Assembly (NCBI GenBank): GCA_019279435.1
Contig: JAAALK010000289.1
Span: forward strand, 11,228,342 to 11,292,341
Direction of reading: 5' to 3'
Origin: Zizania palustris
Taxonomy: Eukaryota; Streptophyta; Magnoliopsida; Poales; Poaceae
DNA length: 64,000 bases
Both the position numbers and the translations under genes were made by a program. The notes beneath the pieces are model-generated. The model was not told the origin of the DNA, ran no database searches, and saw only the letters and a program-made list of their open reading frames with translations. This document shows, one piece after another, positions 44,616 to 56,496 of the stretch. The stretch's first letter is position 1, and every line of letters starts with the position of its first letter.

Positions 44616-47600
44616 TTACAAAATTCCATAAGGATGACAAACACCAAGTTCTCCTCACAAAGATGCAAATCATGAAACATCAAGGGGCTTGGTAAAAATA
44701 TCGGCGAGGTGGTTCTAGGTGTCTATATATCTAATCTCAATGTCACCCTTCTTATTGTGATCTCTAAGAAAATGATATCTCACATCAATGTGTTTGGTTC
44801 GAGAATGTTGAACCGGATTGTTGGCTATGCTAATGGTCCTAGTGTTATCATAGAAAAGTGGAACACTCTTAAAATTCAACCCAAAATCACGCAAAGTGGA
44901 AACCATCCATAAAATTTGTGAGCAACAACTAGCGGTAGCTGCGTATTATGCCTCAGTAGTATACTGCGCAACGCTAGACTATTTGCGAGAACATCAGCAA
45001 ACAAGAGAAGAGCCCAGAAAATGACAAGTACTGGAGGTACTTTTTCTATCAATTTTACAACCAGCAAAATCTGCATATGAGAATCCTCTAAGACATAATG
45101 ATGACTATGCAGAATACCAAATGCCAAATTCTAAAGTGTGTTTGAGATACATTAGAATGTGTTTTAGCGCTTTTCGGTGCAAATCCCTCAGAGAAGCTTG
45201 AAAATGAGCGCACAGACATACTGCGAATTGTATGTCTAGCCTCGTAGCTGTCAAGTAGTGGAGGGAGTCGATCATGCTTTGGAACTCCTTTTTATCTACT
45301 TGTTCTTTGTCCTCATATGGATCCAATCATGTTGAAGTATCCATCGAAGTGGCAAGGGACTTCGAAGTGGTAAAGTTTGAATACATGTGATGCAGCAAAT
45401 GCAAGCAAAATCCTAATGGTCTCAAGAAGTGCAACTGGAGCAAAATTTTCAGCAAAATCAATCCTTTCTATTTGTGAAAAACCTTGAGCTAAAAGTCTAG
45501 CTTTGTTCCTAACAACAGACTCATCCTGCCCTTGTTTGTTTTTTGAAAATCCATTTAGTTCAAATGAAATGAACATTGGGAGGGGGATCAACAAGTGACT
45601 AGACTTGATTTCTCTAAAAATTTTCAAGTTCTTCATGCATGGAATTGATCCAACTAGAATTAGATAAGGCATGACTCGCATATATGGGCTCTAAAGTAGC
45701 AACAAAAGAAGAATTGATAAAGTGAGCCTGAGAATGTGTTACCCTTTGATCTAGATCACCGATTATCTGCTCTAGAGGATTTATCCTTTGGATGTGGTGC
45801 AGAGCCTCGCGTAGGGATGCGATCTCCCTCTCAACTCTTGGCAGGGAACGGTCGAAGATGACCAAAGATGACGGAGTTGCTTTGGGGCCTCTTGCCGAAG
45901 TAGTCAAAGCCGGTTACACTTTAGGGGTTGATGTTGAGGGAAGTATGGGTTCATCCTCGAAGTCTTCAAGATCTTCTTCAAAAATGGTCTCCTCCATATC
46001 CTTCTCGTTCGCAAGCTCAAAAGTAGAACTAACAGAGGGGGTTAATTCATCAAAAGTCACATCACATGACTCGATGATAGAGTTAGTGTCTAAATTCAAA
46101 ATTTCATATGAATGACCAGGAGTGGTATAACCCAAAAAGATCCCATTAGAAAATCGCAACTAAAATTTATCCAAAATACAACGTTTTAGGATAAACCACT
46201 GACAACCAAATACTCAAAATTTAGTAACCTTGGGCTTTCTCCCAAAACATAGTTCATAAGAGGTCAAATTCAAAATTGAGCGTAAGAAAATTCAGTTTGA
46301 GATGTAACATGCAGTGTTTATGGCCTCAACCCAAAATCTTCTAGGAGTCTTGTGCTCATCGAGCTTCGTCCTAGCCATCTCAACCAAAGTGTGATTCTTT
46401 CTCTCAACAACTCCATTCTATTGAGGAATACGCGGAGCAGAAAATAGATGTTCTATGCCATGTTACATGCAAAAGTCAACAAAGAGGTTGTTTTTGAACT
46501 CGGTGCCATTATTGCTTCGAATGAATTTGAATGCACCAGGGAGTTTAGTGAAAAGCCTCGAAGCGAAGCTCCAAAAGTGTGAAAACACTTTATTCTTGCT
46601 TGCTAAAAAGAAGATCCAAGAATAACAGGAAAAATCATCCACCGCAACAAGGACATACCATTTTCTGCCTAAAGAGCTAATTCGAGAAGGACCTACAGTG
46701 TCCATATGGAGAAGTTCTCCGGGTTATTCGGTCATCACCATAATGATCGGTGAATGCGAGGCAGCAACCATCTTTCCATGTAGACAAGGAGCGCAAACTA
46801 AGTTCTTCTCAAATTTAAGCTTGGGAAATCCTCGGATCAAGCCTAGGGCTCTTAAGCGAGCGAGTAAATCAAAGCTCATATGCCCTAGTCTCCTATGCCA
46901 CATCCAAAGCTCAGAAGATAGTTGTGTAACTAATAAATTAGAAGACCCAGTTGACCCTGAAAAGTCAGCTCCAAAAACCCTCCCGATTCTTAGATTCTTG
47001 CAAATTAGAACACCATCAAAATTGAGTACTTGAGAAGTATCGCGTTTGAAATGCACTTCCAAGCCCTCATTGAGCAACTAGGATACAGAAAACAAATTGT
47101 ACCCCACATGTTCAACCAAGGCAACATCATTGAGAGTTTAGTTTTCATTGATTCTTAACACACCTTTACCTTTCACTCTACTTCTTCGGTTGTTCCCGAA
47201 GGTGATGTACTCCTTTTGCTTGGTTGAAGTAAGGTCGGAGAACCATGATGCGTTTTCAGTCATATGGTGTGAACAACTGAAATCCATGAGTACATCAAAT
47301 GAGAAAATCTCGATCGCTATGTTCTAGGGTGAGTGAAAAACTGATGAGATATCCAACACTGTGGGACTTGAGCTACAGGCAAAACAGTAGTAGACTCTCT
47401 ACGCATAGGATATGAATCATGATAAAAAAATATGAGGTCTACCTACAAAGCGAGAGCAAGAAAAATAACGAGCTCTCCCAACCTATCGAGGATAAAAACC
47501 TCTAATGTGTGGTCTAGCACCATATGAGATATGGTATACTCCACGATGGGCAATACCTCTCATGGAATCATGGGGAGCCTTGACAAGAACAAGTTGAGAG

Positions 47601-49683
47601 TGAGAAACAGATTCGTGTACACCTAAAGATGGGTGATACATGTCTTGAAAGCTCATCTCTTGAGAGCATCGCTCATCCTTGATGCGATGAAAATAGAAAC
47701 CAACAAAATGACCCACTCGCTAACAATATGAGCAATGAAAAACTCTCTTGGGAGCTAGATCATGAGTCTTGGGAGCAATCTTCACATGTTCTCTTGGTTT
47801 CTACTAAGGGGCTTTCTTTGGTGGAGGAGGTGTTTTCTTTTTGGTAGGTTGGATAGGTTTCTTGGATTTTTGTGAAGTGTCTAACTGGCTCTCTCTTTCT
47901 CAAGGGTAGTAGGTGTAGTGAACATAGTTTTGCCCATAGTATTTGAAGTGGTTCTCTCAAAACTCAACCCTAAAGCTAACCCTGCCCTGTCAGCACACAT
48001 CTTGGTCTTGGCCAAGAGAAAATCCATCCTACACTTCCTTTCAATGCATTTATCCACCATAGAGAGAAGTTAATCGTTCATAGTCACTAGCTTTTCTACT
48101 TGCCATCTAGCAAAGTTGAGTTTGGCCTTCAGGATGATGCAGGTAGAACAAGTGGGTTGCACGTCCTTAGAACTATTAGCACTCTCCAATCTAACCTCTA
48201 ACTCCTTAGTATGCTTGTCCCTCAAACTAATGCTTTCAATCAATAAAGAGCAATTTGAACAAGCATCAGAAGCAACAGGTCTAGACTCCACCTCAGTGAG
48301 CTATCTCTCTGCAATCTCGAGCTTATCGATAGCTTGAGCATGCACAAAACAAAGCTCAGCAAGCTCACTCATGACTACAATGCAAGACTCATATTTAGCA
48401 TTATCAGACTTAGATCTAAGTATGGCAAATACAGTGGAAGTAGTTTCCAGTCTAAGTCTAAGTTCTTTCCGTTCTCTAGCAGCTTTCACAAGTAATCTAT
48501 CTTGATCAACTAAAGCATCATTCAATTCATAAATTTTAACAAAATGTTGGTTATGAGATAAGGTTACCTCTGATGAGTCTAGCTCGTCGTCACTGCTGAT
48601 GTTGTCACCCATAAAGCAAAGGCTAGTGAAGTCTTTCGCCTTCTTCTCCTCCTTCAAAAGCACATCCTCATCATAGTGGGGATACGCACTCGACGATGTG
48701 TCAATGTCACTGAGGGCTGCCATGAAGGCTCTATAAGCTGCTTTAGCTGCTCTCTTAGCCATCTTGTCGTGCTTACCCTTTGAAAAGGGTTTCTTGTCTC
48801 TCTTTTAGTGTTTTTGGGTACTCTCCTCTCTCTTTCTGAGCCTAGGACAGTCAGACTTAATGTGAGAGGTGTCACCACACTCAAAACACCCACAAGAGCC
48901 ACTTCTCCGTCAATCCCATCTATCATCAACTAGAGTGTCCACCTACTCTTTTATGACAGAGACCTGATAGGACAAAGCAAAGCCTCTCGCAAGGACAAAA
49001 GTACTAGAAGTACTAGGTTCAGGGGTACCACTGCTAGAACCAGAAACTAGTTCCATAGAATGTGGCAAATATTTTATGTGCCCTACAAGAGATGCCTTGG
49101 AAATCTCTGTGGACTTCAGCTTGCTAAAGAGTTCATCACCAGTTAATGTGGCGTAACCTGTGGACTCCTCAATGCTGGATATCTTCACTTCCCACATGCT
49201 ACGATCAAGAGCATAGAGAAGCTTGATAGCCCTATCATGATCAGAATAAGCTAAAGTCCTAGTGGACCACAAATTACTCACTATAGCATCAAAGCGAGAA
49301 AACATGGCATCAATAAATTCACCAGGGCCTTGTACAAACAACTGATACTGTTGATTTTATGTACTTTGGCGCCTAGCCATGATCTGAGTTGAGCCCTCAT
49401 GAAAAATAGTAGGTGTGGACCAAATTTCCATGACAATCTCAAGGTGTTGTACCCTATCAAACTCATTCCTGCTCAAACTAATGAACAATATATTTCTAGC
49501 TTTGTAGTTAGAGGTATATTGATCTTTCTCAACCTTAGTAGTGTGAATCTCAGGGATGGAATACCGGGATTCCACAATATCCCAGATTGCACATCCTTGG
49601 CTTTGAAGATAAGCCTCCATGCGCACCTTCTAGTAAGCAAAGTTTGTCCCATCAAGTAGAGGAATTTTACTAATTATGTCCAT
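44616..49683 (-). pseudogene. gag-pol: Copia D gag-pol (many stops; RT core deleted)
   Basis: Gag starts at ATG 49683 with the family N-terminus. The region from 49341 leftwards keeps ALDRSMWEVKISSIEE, a degenerate first knuckle (near 48885-48840), coiled-coil parts (48291-48070) and a second knuckle near 47715. Pre-integrase WHRRLGHMSFDLLARL (46900) and integrase HMDTVGPS... IRSNNGTEF (Asp changed to Asn, about 46520) remain. RT starts at 45681-45375 with WINSMHEELENF. It then passes from FKLYH directly to the GATGGATACTTC segment near 45345, which corresponds to sequence ~465 bp further on in Copia B, so motif A through YVDD is missing. RNase H continues to 44616. At least a dozen stops are present. 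Confidence 0.88.
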
Positions 49684-49733
49684 GTCACCAAAAGATCACA
49701 AAACCAGTCAAGGTCAACTGGTGATCTTAACCT

Positions 49734-49745
49734 GCTTTGATACCA
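49734..49745 (-). other. Copia D primer-binding site
   Basis: GCTTTGATACCA, complementary to initiator Met tRNA with one mismatch to GCTCTGATACCA, 2 nt from the LTR end at 49748. Confidence 0.85.
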
Positions 49746-49747
49746 AT

Positions 49748-51555
49748 TGTTGGACCGAAAACTGTGACCAGAGGGGGGTGAATGGGGGGAGCTTTTAAAA
49801 TTTCACTTCTAAAAAACTAGTTTCGGAGGCACCCTTCCCAAGAGCAAGTTTGGAGGTATTGCGTACACTTCAAACCTAGCTTTTCACTGGGCCATACTCC
49901 GAACACCATAATGCCTTGTTCACACTCGAACACCTCAAAACACAAACAGCACAGCTTTGAGAGAACTAGCTCCGCACACGAAAGTGCTTCGAGATAGACT
50001 CCAAAAATACTTAGCAGAGTACACCTCTCAATAGGCTTTGAAACACACTAGGAAAAATGGCTTCACACACTTGATATTGGGCAGTACTTCACTAGTAACA
50101 CCTGAGAAAATACCTCTGGTTCACATAGAGAGAACATACTCCAAAAAACACTCAAAACACCCTTCGCACACACAGATACAAGTGCAACCTTCATTAGCAA
50201 ATACTCAAGGAAAGAGCCTTTGGTTCACACAGAATGAAGTGTACTGCCAAAAATCTTAACACAAGCAAAACAAAGAACATAGATACAAATTCATGTAGAA
50301 ATGAAACTTCAGTGCATTAAAATGGAACACAAGATACCTTCACAAAAACTGAGCATACATATGAGTATTATGGTTGTTGGCTCTAGGCTACAAAGAGTAC
50401 ATAAGGTTCTTAAAGTGTTACCCTGGACCTTAGCCTGCCTCTCTTTTTATAGGACAACTCAAACATGTGAAGAGACTACAATACCCCTAGGGTTTACAAG
50501 TTTTCTGCCTCAGCAGTCACGGGGTACATCAGGTAGTCCTACTTTATTTGAAGCTCGACTTTAGTGTTAGCTGTGCAGACTAGACTCTTCGGAGCCTCGT
50601 GGAACACGTGATGTGCTAGAGTGACTTCGGTTGTATCCTTCGAACCATCAGGCCTTGCTACACCAAAGTCTGACTTCGATATAGTGATATTTTTAAGTTG
50701 AATCCCTCAAAGCCCTTGTTGCCTTCGCACCATCACCTCCAGAGTGGACCACAATAACTTTTCAGCTTCACTTAGCCCGAACACCACCCATCCGTGTACC
50801 AGAGCCATGCATGGCTGAAGTATGTCAAGACATCCATACTTCGAAGCCCCACCTTCGAAGTACCTCCCTTCGGAGGATTTTACCACCACCTTTCGAAGTC
50901 CCTCCTTCGTCTAAGGCCTCCGTTCGTTGTACCTCCACTCAAGCACACCTTCATAGTGTCTCCACCTAGATCACACTCCCGAAGTGCCTTCTTCGAATCA
51001 TACCTTTGACACATTTCGACTTCTAGGAACTTCGCTAGGTGTCCTTCTAAGTGCCTCCATTTGGAGCACACTTGACAACCTTGCCTCAACCCTGAGGATT
51101 TTGTCTGCCAACCTTCGGAGTGTCTCATCCTGGAGTACTCCTTATAAGTTCCTTGCCTCTAAGGACTTTGCTTTGAGATATCTTCCTCGGAGACCCCTCT
51201 GAACTTAATGCCTTCGACTGGCGCACCTTTGACCTAAGGTCTATCCTTTACTTCACCCAGTCTCCATGACCCTCCTACATCAAGCTCCCCGCATGACCCA
51301 AGTCACCTACTATTGATAGTCCCGTCACCTCCGAATCACCTGCATACCATCGACAAGCAAACAAGTGATTCTGACACCACGAAGCCTCTACAGGTAAAAC
51401 CAACCCTTCGGTACTCAACGAACCCCTTCGATGAGCACCAAGTTCAAACCACCTTTAATGCACCCTTCGGTGCATGAAGACAAAGTATTGAACCATTTGA
51501 TACAACCTCCGAAGAGTACTCCACCGAACCCCTTCGGTGAGCACACTCCGTTGCA
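49748..51555 (-). repeat. 5' LTR of Copia D (outer end truncated)
   Basis: It starts TGTTGGACCGAAAACTGTGACC and aligns in reverse with 42145-44025. The TATA box on the minus strand is at 50451-50444 (TATAAAAA). The outer ~137 bp are missing; CACTA sequence starts at 51558. Confidence 0.88.
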
Positions 51556-51557
51556 CA

Positions 51558-52002
51558 CACTACCATAGAAATGTACTTTAGTGACGGGCATGTCCCCCAT
51601 CACACTTATCGCGTCAGTAAAGCCCTATCATTAATGACGAGTAAATACCCGTCATTAAAGGGTCTCTCCAGGTCCCCTCCATGTCCGGCATGCCCCCTTT
51701 TAGTGATGGGTAACATCTCTCACCCGTCACTAAAGGTCATCTTTAGTGACGAGGAGAACTTTACACCCATCACTAATGTGACCTTTATGGACCGGTCACC
51801 AATGTCACATGTCACTAATGTTATGGTTATATTAAAAAAATAATTATTTTTAGGCTACATCCTGAATAGGTCATCTTTAGTGACGGTAGTACTTTACACA
51901 ACCCGTCACTATTGTGACCTTTAGGGACGGGTTGCCAATGTCACCCATCACTAATGTTATGGTCATATTAAAAAAATATTTATTTTTAGGTTGCATCCTG
52001 AA
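51558..52002. repeat. CACTA left terminus with 134-bp subterminal tandem duplication
   Basis: The terminus CACTACCATAG is at 51558. Subterminal units of TTTAGTGACGGG and its reverse CCCGTCACTAA alternate through 52000. Two adjacent 134-bp units, 51735-51868 and 51869-52002, both start GGTCATCTTTAGTGACG and end near CATCCTGAAT. Confidence 0.9.
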
Positions 52003-52399
52003 TCAAAGCCAGGATTTGACAGCCAATTTTTTAAATTGCAAACAACACATAATTCATCATAGAACACATAATTCATTACAGAGTACCACCAACACAGATT
52101 GCATTGCACTAAAAAAGCATCGATAAAAAATGTATTCCATATATTTCGCCAAATATTTGCAACCATTACATGACATATTGAATTAGGGAATCTGGCCCTT
52201 ATAATGGATAGGGCCATTCTTTGTGAAGACTTGGTCCATGAGGAATAGCGCTAGTTATGAACGGATGTCCGACAAATAAGCCTCGGTAAGACTGCCTTCA
52301 TGTAGGTTGAATTCCTATAAATTGAGTTTTTGACATCAGTAAATATTTGCATTAGTGAAAAGTAAATGAAACAGAAGAACAAAGGTCATGATAATATCT
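52003..52399. other. CACTA internal sequence without recognisable gene
   Basis: AT-rich sequence lies between the subterminal repeats and the protease exons. It may hold the 3' untranslated region of the minus-strand gene. No ORF, repeat or RNA gene is supported. Confidence 0.5.
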
Positions 52400-53180
52400 T
52401 ACGTCGGGTGATTTAAGATCCGCTATCTTCATGTCCAGCCTCATATGGTGTGTAGCATAAAAACCCACACTAGTTTCCAAGAGGTTGACTGTAGCACTGT
52501 TATGGAAATACATGATTAGTTTGGATGACACGTGAAATTTGAAAAGGTAAACATTTAGAGACTTACAGGCACTGTGTTTTATGAACAAGGCATTGCGGTT
52601 CTTTTAGTTTGTTCATATCGACAACGCCTACAAAAGCTCTATAACGAGGTAGAACGAGATTGAGTTAAACAAGAATAGGTTGAGGGTTGAAGTTGTAATG
52701 AAGTGAAGAAAATCTTACTCGTCTATTAAACTTTTGAGTACCGAGAAGTCCCTCTCGGTGCGCTCGCCATTCGGTCCCTTTGGTCTTGCCGAGTCAATGT
52801 ACCATACGGTCTTTCACTTGGGAGATATGAGTACTAGGACATAATGTCCATCAACGTTGTGTATGACCATTCCATTTCGGTTTCTTGAGACACATGAGGT
52901 GAGTAAACTATATAGGTAGTCGACACACGACTTCCTATCGACCTTAATTGTCGACATTGCAAATAACTATGGATCCAGAAATTTGAAATGTATACTCTTG
53001 GATTGTTGCCACTTATCCTGCACATATGAAAGAGTAGTTAATACAACATAATGACGTGTTGACTTTAATATAAAATATAGATTAAGTAACTTACAATGTA
53101 CAACACTGCATCAAGCCGATATCAAGAGCATCCATGTTAAAAAGATCGTATAGATCGTTGAAGCATACCCAAAATAGCCG
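52400..53180 (-). pseudogene. C48 (Ulp1/SENP-like) cysteine protease domain in CACTA element
   Basis: Read leftwards: an N-terminal helix with LYDLFNMDALDIGL (about 53160-53105), VDRKSCVDYLYS (about 52930), and GHYVLVLISP with catalytic His at about 52846. WYIDSARP follows with catalytic Asp at about 52795, then RDFSVLKSLIDE. An apparent intron GTAAGA...ATAG (about 52715-52640) precedes VGVVDMNKLKEPQCL. A second, GTAAGT...ACAG (about 52565-52500), precedes the Cys region QPLGN-stop-CGF at about 52470, then MRLDMKIADLKSPDV. The His, Asp and Cys of the Ulp1 triad can all be placed, but stops (in LDP-stop, PK-stop, GN-stop) and a frameshift break the frame. Plant CACTA and Mutator elements are known to carry C48 domains. 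Function would be SUMO-type deconjugation; that is an inference. Confidence 0.7.
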
Positions 53181-53579
53181 TCATTATTGGTCCAAAAATA
53201 TTTTTTCTAGTATATTACAATGAACGAAATTTTATTTTCTTTTCAGCCATTGAGGTATAATTGATGAAGGTCGATTAAGACTTTCCCTCCCCTACTTATC
53301 TGATCTTAAAGCAGCATGTTATTGCCTTGTTTATACTTAGCATGTGGTTTTGTTCCGACTGGCGCTACCTTAGGCTTTGCCTCTGTTTTAGTCTTTTTGG
53401 CCTTCTTTGTTTTTTGGGGTTGAATCGTTGGCTTGTTTGATGGAGGCAAGTGATGACATTTTCACCTTGCTCGATAGGCGCAACAATAGTAGGTGGCTAA
53501 ATAGGTGTAGTTGCAATAGATACAACAGTAGGTGGCTGAATAGGTGAAGTTGCAACAGGAGCAACAATAATAGTTGGCT

Positions 53580-54800
53580 GAGCAGATGGAGGTTCAGTAG
53601 AAGGTTGAGCAGTAGCTTGGCTGAGCAACTATGGGTTTTCGGCATCGACCAAAATATCCACATGTTTCCACTGTACCCTTGTGAGATGGGCAGCACGAAG
53701 GGTGGTGATTTTGTCATTTGGAGGAATAGGCAATGGGATGTCTTCCACGTTGGGGTGCACAAAATCAATAGACAACACTACAAATCCCTCATTTATTGGA
53801 AAATTGTGTATCTCCTATTGATATGGATAGGCAACACCCCTTGCCACCTCAATCTGAACCTCCGTGGGCTTTATGATAAGCTTGCACGTGGTTGGTTCAG
53901 TTAGCCGGTCGATGGTGTTATCCAATCCACTACACATAAATCGTTGCTCAACCTCTCTTGATGCATAGCTGCTCTTCTTGGCACGAGGGCTATCAACTAT
54001 AGCTTTGTCTAGAAGGATAAAACCCTATAGAGCTAAGCTACTTGCGATATCTGCATATAGATCCCTCTTGATCTTTGCAGAGAGCACCTCCACATCAATT
54101 CCTACAAACCTTCTTCGCTTCTTGTACATGTCAACATTGTTCGGGAAACCATGCTTCCAGCCTTTCGAGCTAGAGATGCCCCGCATGAGACTAGGGTGCT
54201 CTAGGTTTCCAAGAATGGTTGTTAGCTCATCGTGCTCCCGCACGGCATTGAATGATCCTTCCGATGACTGTGCTGCCAGATATTTGACCTTCTCAGCCAC
54301 TGTCATTGCCTCGCTCGAGGTCCACATCACTTCTCACTCTCTGTCAGTCTCCCCGGGCCATTAGAAATGGTTGTGCTCTACCGAAAAACTGTTGCCACAT
54401 ATTTTCTTTGCCCTCACTGGCCATCTTGGCATCTTCGGCCAACCACCTATCATTCATCCCCACGTAACCAGTTGAACCAAGGTTGTGGGGTAGCTTATTC
54501 CTAGCTCGGAGTTCTTTCTTGGCGGATCTTTCTGCCTTGAAAAGATTTGAGCTCTTCGTTCTGAAAAATTGGTCTTAGTCCTCCTTTTTCAAGAACGGGT
54601 ACTTTCTAAAGGGCTCGACATTTTTGACAGCAAATCGCCTCACAAGATTGCTTTTGTAAGTCCTCCATAGCTTGGATATCATCTTCAGGGCAGTCTTTAT
54701 TGCTGCCGCCTTTGAGGTAGTTGTTGATCCTGTCATTGTAGAATGCAGTCTTCCGCTCTCGACTGAGATCATTGAAGTTCCTTAGGATCAATGTGATGGG
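53580..54800 (-). pseudogene. Plant transposase-like (Ptta/En/Spm) coding region of CACTA
   Basis: 54800-54560 encodes ILRNFNDLSRERKTAFYND followed by a Cys-containing region. 54330-54025 encodes EKVKYLAAQSSEGS, then LEHPSLMRG and GWKHGFPNNVDMYKKR, matching the C-terminal EHPGRTRG...WKHAF pattern of plant Ptta/En/Spm proteins. 53900-53640 encodes a region ending RVQWKHVDILV and then a Pro/Thr/Ala-rich linker with repeated PPTxxxPxATxP units (53620-53460) leading to the C48 domain. Frames change between parts, so introns or frameshifts are present. It resembles the TNPA-side ORF of En/Spm-like elements. Confidence 0.65.
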
Positions 54801-54804
54801 GGAG

Positions 54805-55673
54805 TGGTCCCGATCTTCCGCTAGGTAAAGGATAAACTTGGGTTGGTGGAGAATCTCGACGTTGGCGATCCAAGGCTCCGGTCCGACGGATCAAAACCTT
54901 GCAATCGTTACACCACTGTCTCCGTTGGTTATCAACCACGCAGGACGCGATTGACCTCGCCACGAAGGCTAATTCCTGCAAGCGAACCCAAGAACACAAG
55001 CAAGAACAGGAAGGATACAAATCGAATGCCAAATCACAGACAAACGAAGATAAGGTGAGGTTTCACAAACGCCAATGCAGCAGCCAATCGGTCCGGTGCA
55101 AGAGGCGGGATCTAAACACAACAGTGTAGATGCAACAAAGCAAAACCTCCCCCTAGAGGTGGCTGGCGTGAGAATATATAGGGCGGCGGCCTGTGGAAGG
55201 CGAACAGACACAGGCTGTGGGCTAGAAGACGTACAGACTCAGACTATGGGCCAACACGGCCCAGTTCTGTCACGCAGGACTGTTTTAAATACACAGGACG
55301 ACTCGAGACTCCAAATGAGGTGAAACCAACGGCAAACGATCCGTCTTCTCCTCAGCTTTCCAAAAAGTCAAAGAACGCGCCAATCGGACTTCGTATGAGG
55401 AAGTTATGCCCATTTTGGTGCAGGGTGGTTAATGTAGTCCGAACCAGCGAATTCTTGACTTCAAATCATCCGTGCGACTCCGTCTTCAACTCCAATTCTT
55501 CTATTCCATCTCCCATGTTCCTAAGCAACAAAATATCGCTAGTATTTAGTAGCATCCCGTCCAAACAAATATTAACGTAGTTGCTAAGGAAAGAATTAAC
55601 CTCATGGTTCAAGCGACGGGCACGGGCGCGTGTGATTGGTCCTTGTAGTTGAATTGTAGGTGGAGGCTCCATG
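54805..55673 (-). mobile_element. Retroelement 3'-end fragment (ORF tail plus LTR-like)
   Basis: 55672-55466 on the minus strand encodes a tail beginning MEPPPTIQLQGPITRARA, the PITRARAR motif seen near the C-terminus of grass gypsy polyproteins. 55460-54805 looks like an LTR: GC-rich, with a TATATATT promoter-like element near 55175 and a transcribed-type leader. It separates coding parts of the CACTA gene. Its exact ends and target duplication are not resolved. Confidence 0.5.
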
Positions 55674-55700
55674 TGTGTATCATGTGAAGTGATGTCCTCA

Positions 55701-55907
55701 TCACAATGGGACCCTCTCTTGTGCAGTCAGTACTGCAAGCTTCCTCAGGTGCTGCAAGGCCATTTTCTCTTTTGGCAGGCCACTACTATCAATCTCCTTG
55801 ACGATTATCTTGTTTGTTGGCCACTTTGCTTGTGTCCTGGGCTTCTTGATTGCTAACTCGACCTCATCGGTGGAGCTAGAATACTCGATAGAGGAATGGG
55901 TAGACAT
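55701..55907 (-). pseudogene. N-terminal exon remnant of CACTA transposase-like ORF
   Basis: A 68-codon ORF: acidic Ser-rich start, then KKPRTQAKWPTNKIIVKEID and LPKEKMALQHLRKLA. This corresponds to the RGPTKLPxGxxxVTEVDxxGxPxxP pattern at the N-terminal part of Ptta/En/Spm proteins. The sequence towards 54800 is interrupted by the retroelement fragment. Confidence 0.5.
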
Positions 55908-56016
55908 CTAAACATTAAGAGAATGGAGACCTTATTGTTTCATTAAAAAAATTAAACGAACGTACGACACTACCTAATGGGCACTAATAGGCAAGGATAG
56001 GTCCTAAATCCCATCC
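55908..56016. other. CACTA internal spacer
   Basis: A short AT-rich stretch, probably upstream or intronic to the transposase-like ORF. Nothing else is seen. Confidence 0.4.
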
Positions 56017-56226
56017 GGGGATGTGCGGCCCGCATAGTTGGACCACATGGTCCCGTACGGTTCTAGAGAGAATTTCAGTAGCATCTCCCCATTGTTCTCC
56101 ATATACACGTCTCGACTCAGGGGCGAGAGGGTTGTGTATCCGGAAAACAATAGGGAGACACCACCGAAACTCTCTCTAGAACCATACGGGATCACGTGGT
56201 CCACCTACATGGGCCGCACATCCCTG
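56017..56226. repeat. Foldback (inverted repeat) of ~92-bp arms
   Basis: Left arm 56017-56108 and right arm 56134-56226 are inverted copies with about 17 mismatches, 25-base loop. Both arms contain CCACATGGTCCCGTACGG-like and TTCTAGAGAGA words. The loop itself can pair CTCG with CGAG. The ORF predicted at 56038-56418 is a by-product. It could be a foldback MITE or a remnant of a hairpin-forming insertion. Confidence 0.85.
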
Positions 56227-56496
56227 GACTATCCAAGCATGGACAATTTGAGAGCATATTCCTATAAATATGACCAGTTGTCCAGTCCTATTTATAATAC
56301 AACACTCCCGAACGGGAGACGACGTAATCGGTTATGCGACTCTAATGAATTTTTCAAAAAAAATTACAACAAGGTAAGGAACAAGTTACTCTTGAAAAAA
56401 CAAGTTGAACATGCATGATTGCTCTTAGACGTCGGGCTGCCAACTTAATGGCCTCCTTGCTACTATGCTACAATTTAAATCATAGGTGTCTATGAC

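Larger units (their letters stand above)
44026..51555 (-). mobile_element. Degenerate Copia element 'Copia D' (same family as B)
   Basis: On the minus strand it reads 5' LTR (51555-49748), PBS, gag-pol, and the start of the post-pol region, ending at 44026 directly against the 3' LTR of Copia B. Its own 3' LTR is missing. B and D therefore lie tail to tail. Coding parts contain many stops, and the RT core has been deleted. Confidence 0.88.

Noticed and set aside
56038..56418. 126-codon ORF in CACTA
   Set aside because: Its first half is the foldback and the second half AT-rich sequence; no domain.
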